Below are positions 61,208-64,000 of a stretch of 64,000 nucleotides of DNA, one piece after another. How positions within the stretch are numbered: position 1 is the stretch's first letter; every line of letters begins with the position of its first letter. Made by a program: the position numbers and the translations under genes. A model generated the notes under the pieces. It worked only from the letters and a program-made list of their open reading frames with translations, was not told the origin of the DNA and made no database searches. The stretch is taken from contig NZ_JAUSXK010000001.1 in NCBI RefSeq assembly GCF_030815955.1, forward strand, positions 2,046,001 to 2,110,000, given 5' to 3'. This stretch comes from Microbacterium murale. Its GTDB lineage: Bacteria; Actinomycetota; Actinomycetes; Actinomycetales; Microbacteriaceae.

Positions 61208-61879
61208 TCAGAGCACCAGGCGGTAACCCATCCCCGACTCTGTCAGCAGATGCTCCGGCGCAGCAGGTGACGCCTCGAGTTTCTTGCGCAGCTGCGACAT
61301 GTACAACCTCAGGTAACCCGAATCCGACACCTGTTCGCTGCCCCAGATCCCCTTCAGCAGATCTTGGCGAGTGACGAGTGCGCCGGGGTTGCGGGCGAGG
61401 TGCTCCAGCATCCGCCACTCGGTCGGTGTGAGGTGCACCCGAGAGCCTGCGCGCGTCACGGCCTTCGCGGCCAGATCGATCACGACGTCCGCGAAGCGCA
61501 CGGTCGATTCGCCGGTCGTCGGCGCTGCACGGCGGGACAGTGCGCGCAGCCGGGCGAGCAGCTCGTCGACTTGGAAGGGCTTCGTGACGAAGTCATCCGC
61601 GCCGGCATCCAGGGCCTCGACCTTGTCCGCGGATCCGGTACGTCCGGATATGACGATGATGGGTGCCGTCGTCCAGCCGCGGAGGGCGTGGATCACCTCG
61701 ATGCCGTCGAGCCGCGGCATTCCGAGATCGAGCAGGATGATGTCTGGATGCGTCTGCGCGGCTGCGGCGATCGCGGCGGCGCCGTCAGCGGCGGCGACCA
61801 CGTCGTAGCCGTGCGCGGAAAGCGTGATCCGGAGGGCGCGCACCATCTGCGGGTCGTCGTCGGCGATGAGGAGCTTCAC
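61208..61879 (-). CDS. kdpE: Response regulator KdpE
   Basis: 223 residues from GTG 61879, overlapping the kdpD stop (GTGA). Receiver with Asp51 (IILLDLGMPRLDG), PIIVISGRTG and DDFVTKPFQVDELLARLRAL. OmpR-type winged helix with VHLTPTEWRMLEHLARNPGALVTRQDLLKGIWG and SGYLRLYMSQLRKKLE, a close match to KdpE. Controls the Kdp potassium pump in response to low potassium. kdpFABC is not in the window and probably lies beyond the right edge. It ends convergent with the fused permease, almost touching it (1 bp). Confidence 0.92.
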   Translation of the reverse strand: MKLLIADDDPQMVRALRITLSAHGYDVVAAADGAAAIAAAAQTHPDIILLDLGMPRLDGIEVIHALRGWTTAPIIVISGRTGSADKVEALDAGADDFVTKPFQVDELLARLRALSRRAAPTTGESTVRFADVVIDLAAKAVTRAGSRVHLTPTEWRMLEHLARNPGALVTRQDLLKGIWGSEQVSDSGYLRLYMSQLRKKLEASPAAPEHLLTESGMGYRLVL

Positions 61880-64000
61880 TCCGCCTCCTGGTTGTCGGAC
61901 GTTCCCGCAGCGAGGGGCAGGGAGATGACCATCGTGAGGCCGCCACCTGGGGTGTCCTCCGGAGTCAGGCTACCGCCCATTCCCTCCGTGAACCCCTTCG
62001 AAAGCGCGAGGCCGAGTCCGAGACCGGTGGTGTTGTCGGTGTCTCCGTAGCGCTGGAACGGCTGGAAGATGGCGTTCTGGCGTTCTGGCGGAACCCCGGC
62101 TCCTCGATCGATGATGCGCAGCTCGGCCCGGTCGCCCAGACGACTCGTCGAGACGATCACGTGCTGGTCCGGTGGCGAATGCCGGAACGCGTTGGTCAGC
62201 AGATTCACGAGCACCCGTTGCAGCAGCACCGGATCCGCCTGCAGCGGCGGGAGAGCGGGGTCGAGCGCGAGCTCGATGTCGGAGGGGCCGAGCGAGAGCT
62301 CATCGAGGGCGGCCAGGATGCTGCCGGCGGCATCCACGCGCGTGGCGGAGACCGCCAGGACGCCGGCCTCCACCCGGCTCACGTCGAGAAGGTCGGTGAC
62401 GAGAGTCGACAGGGCCGCCAGACTCTCATCTGCCGTGGCGAGGAGCTCATCGCGATCGGATGCCGAGAGCCGATGGGATCCGCGCAGTCCACCGATGGCG
62501 GCGACGGCGGCGGCCAGTGGGCGACGGACGTCATGGCTCAGGGCGGACAGCAGTGCGCTGCGCACCTGATCCGTTTCGGCGAGTGCCTCGGCCGCTCGTG
62601 CGGTCGCGCTGAGATCGGTGTGCTCGATGGCTGCCGACAACTGCGCCACGATCACATCCAGCAGCCTGCGGGACGGAGTGTCGAGGGGGCCGCCGTGCAG
62701 TTCCAGGAACGCACGGGGCTCACCGTTGGCTCCGCGACCGACCGGAATCGTGGTCGCGCGGCCGTCGCGCAGGGGCTCCCCGTCTCTCGCAAGGACCTCG
62801 CCGTCAGGTGCGACGAGGCGCACGCCGGACAGGGCGAACGCCTCTCTGGTGCGTGTGACGATGGCGAGCACCGCGCTGTCGCCGCGCAGCACGTTGCCGG
62901 CGATGGAGGCGAGCAGCTCTGCTTCAGCTGTCGCGCGTTGCGCGGAGCGTGCGCGGCGAGCGGCCTGGTCGACGATCAGGCTGACCAGGATGGCGATGAT
63001 GACGTAGAGCGCGAGGGCGATCGCGTGCAGAGGGTGCGCGACGGTCACGGTGTACAGCGGGGCGACGAACAGGAAGTCCAGCGTTATCCCGGAGAGCACA
63101 GCGGCGAAGAGCGCGGGGCGCAGGCCGCCGATGAGCGCGACCACGACCACGAGCAGCTGATACGACAGCACGTCGGAGGTGATCGACTCAGGGGTGCGCA
63201 GCGTGATCAGCAGCCACGACAGCAGCGGACCGCCGACGAGCGCCACCACGAAGCCGAGCACCTGGCGGCGCCACCCGAGTGCCCCACCGGTGATCCGAGG
63301 CAGGGCGGTGCGACCACCGGCGTGGGCGTGCGTGACGATGTGCACATCGATGTCGCCTGAGCGTCTGATGACCTCGGCGCCGATGCCGGGGCCGGTGAGC
63401 ATCGTGGCCAGACGTCCTCGGCGGCTCACGCCGATCACGAGCTGCGTGGCATCGACGGATTGCGCGAACTCGACCAGCGTCTCGGGCACATCATCGCCGA
63501 TGACCTGGTGGTAGCTGCCGCCGAGCGACTCCACCAGCGCGCGCTGCGCCGTCAGCGCCCCCGGCGCCTCTGTACGCAGGCCGTCCTGTGTGGACACGTG
63601 CACGCCGAGCAGTTCGCCTCCCGCAGAGCGCGCGGCGATCCGTGCGCCGCGTCGCAGCAGCGTCTCGCCCTCCGCGCCGCCCGTGAGGGCGACGACGACA
63701 CGTTCCCTGGCCTGCCAGGCCCCCTCGATGCCCTGTTCCGCGCGATAGCTGCGCAGCGCGCTGTCGACCTCGTCGGCGAGCCACAGCAGTGCGAGTTCCC
63801 GGAGCGCCGTGAGGTTGCCGAGCCGGAAGTAGTTCGACAGCGCGGCGTCGACGCGTTCGGCGGGGTATACCAGGCCGGCTGCCAGACGATCGCGAAGCGA
63901 TTGCGGTGCGAGGTCGATGACTTCGATCTCGTCGGCGGCGCGCACGACGGCATCCGGAATCGTCTCCTGCTGGGCGATCCCGGTGATCTTCTCCACGACG
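61876..64000 (-). CDS. kdpD: Sensor kinase KdpD, 5' part cut by the window edge
   Basis: At least 708 codons, open to the window end. The visible N-terminus VEKITGIAQQETIPDAVVRAADEIEVIDL corresponds to the middle of the KdpD sensor domain, so about 130-140 residues with the P-loop are outside the window. Then a USP-like region (GNLTALRELALLWLADEVD, VALTGGAEGETLLRRGARIA), four DUF4118 helices (VVVVALIGGLRPALFAAVLSGITLDFLFVAPLY), a GAF-like part, the phospho-acceptor SHDVRRPLAAA and the ATPase GLGLGLALSKGFTEG. The GTG at 63996 is internal, not the start. Confidence 0.92.
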   Translation of the reverse strand, partial: VVEKITGIAQQETIPDAVVRAADEIEVIDLAPQSLRDRLAAGLVYPAERVDAALSNYFRLGNLTALRELALLWLADEVDSALRSYRAEQGIEGAWQARERVVVALTGGAEGETLLRRGARIAARSAGGELLGVHVSTQDGLRTEAPGALTAQRALVESLGGSYHQVIGDDVPETLVEFAQSVDATQLVIGVSRRGRLATMLTGPGIGAEVIRRSGDIDVHIVTHAHAGGRTALPRITGGALGWRRQVLGFVVALVGGPLLSWLLITLRTPESITSDVLSYQLLVVVVALIGGLRPALFAAVLSGITLDFLFVAPLYTVTVAHPLHAIALALYVIIAILVSLIVDQAARRARSAQRATAEAELLASIAGNVLRGDSAVLAIVTRTREAFALSGVRLVAPDGEVLARDGEPLRDGRATTIPVGRGANGEPRAFLELHGGPLDTPSRRLLDVIVAQLSAAIEHTDLSATARAAEALAETDQVRSALLSALSHDVRRPLAAAVAAIGGLRGSHRLSASDRDELLATADESLAALSTLVTDLLDVSRVEAGVLAVSATRVDAAGSILAALDELSLGPSDIELALDPALPPLQADPVLLQRVLVNLLTNAFRHSPPDQHVIVSTSRLGDRAELRIIDRGAGVPPERQNAIFQPFQRYGDTDNTTGLGLGLALSKGFTEGMGGSLTPEDTPGGGLTMVISLPLAAGTSDNQEAE

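Noticed and set aside
63994-63996. GTG at 63996 as the kdpD start, giving a short kinase
   Set aside because: The frame stays open to the window edge, and the local sequence corresponds to the middle of the KdpD sensor domain. The gene is cut by the window, not truncated in nature.

Overview
This window is a chromosomal stretch from a high-GC Gram-positive bacterium. GC content is high on both strands, GTG starts and 4-base ATGA/GTGA gene overlaps are common, and GGATGC/GCATCC words are frequent. The gene set also fits: a QsuB-type dehydroshikimate dehydratase, DtxR/IdeR-like iron boxes, a DUF3516 helicase and a VanY-type peptidase. Together these suggest an actinobacterium, most likely Microbacteriaceae (Microbacterium-like). 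That assignment is inference. I see no rRNA, tRNA, CRISPR array or replication origin, and no gene-free stretch longer than about 300 bases.

Layout. 1-2359: an MFS drug exporter with a divergent TetR regulator and the start of a further gene running off the left edge. 2331-3120: the relic of a TnsA-carrying transposon with three 20-bp tandem repeats at its edge. 3138-5006: an ArsR/SRPBCC pair and a DoxX protein. 5063-12473: a quinate/shikimate catabolic island. It holds a dehydroshikimate dehydratase facing a TRAP transporter, a shikimate/quinate dehydrogenase, a phosphotriesterase-like hydrolase and a TetR regulator, with twin palindromic operators in the divergent promoter. 12499-20000: RNase HI, VOC protein, MscS channel, an M4 protease with its emfourin-type inhibitor, an unusual zinc-finger SDR, and HxlR/azoreductase. 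20147-23305: a two-component system facing a D,D-carboxypeptidase, then a DUF4440 protein. 23295-29515: transketolase and GntR regulator facing each other across twin operators, followed by a complete ascorbate-type PTS (EIIA, EIIB, EIIC), a HAD phosphatase and a dedicated HPr. 29530-34067: helicase, MFS, purine nucleoside phosphorylase.

Iron acquisition dominates the second half. There are three separate FecCD-type siderophore importers: 34092-38056, 42646-46608 and 57204-61206. Two have a siderophore-interacting reductase attached (38058-39773 and 46598-47539), and all three are preceded by a DtxR/IdeR-like box. No siderophore synthesis gene is seen. Between and after them lie AlkD-like and PanE-like enzymes, a FUSC protein, a TetR/alcohol dehydrogenase operon with a large palindrome, PutP, an alpha/beta hydrolase/TetR pair with twin operators, a LAL-type LuxR regulator, and kdpE with the 3' part of kdpD at the right edge.

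The most unusual structure is not a gene. Four intergenic spacers (near 13254, 18808, 47555 and 52250) carry elements of about 91 bp with the same geometry: two copies of a 19-bp unit, a central gap of about 15 bp, then two inverted copies. The repeated word differs at each locus. I know no named family that matches this.
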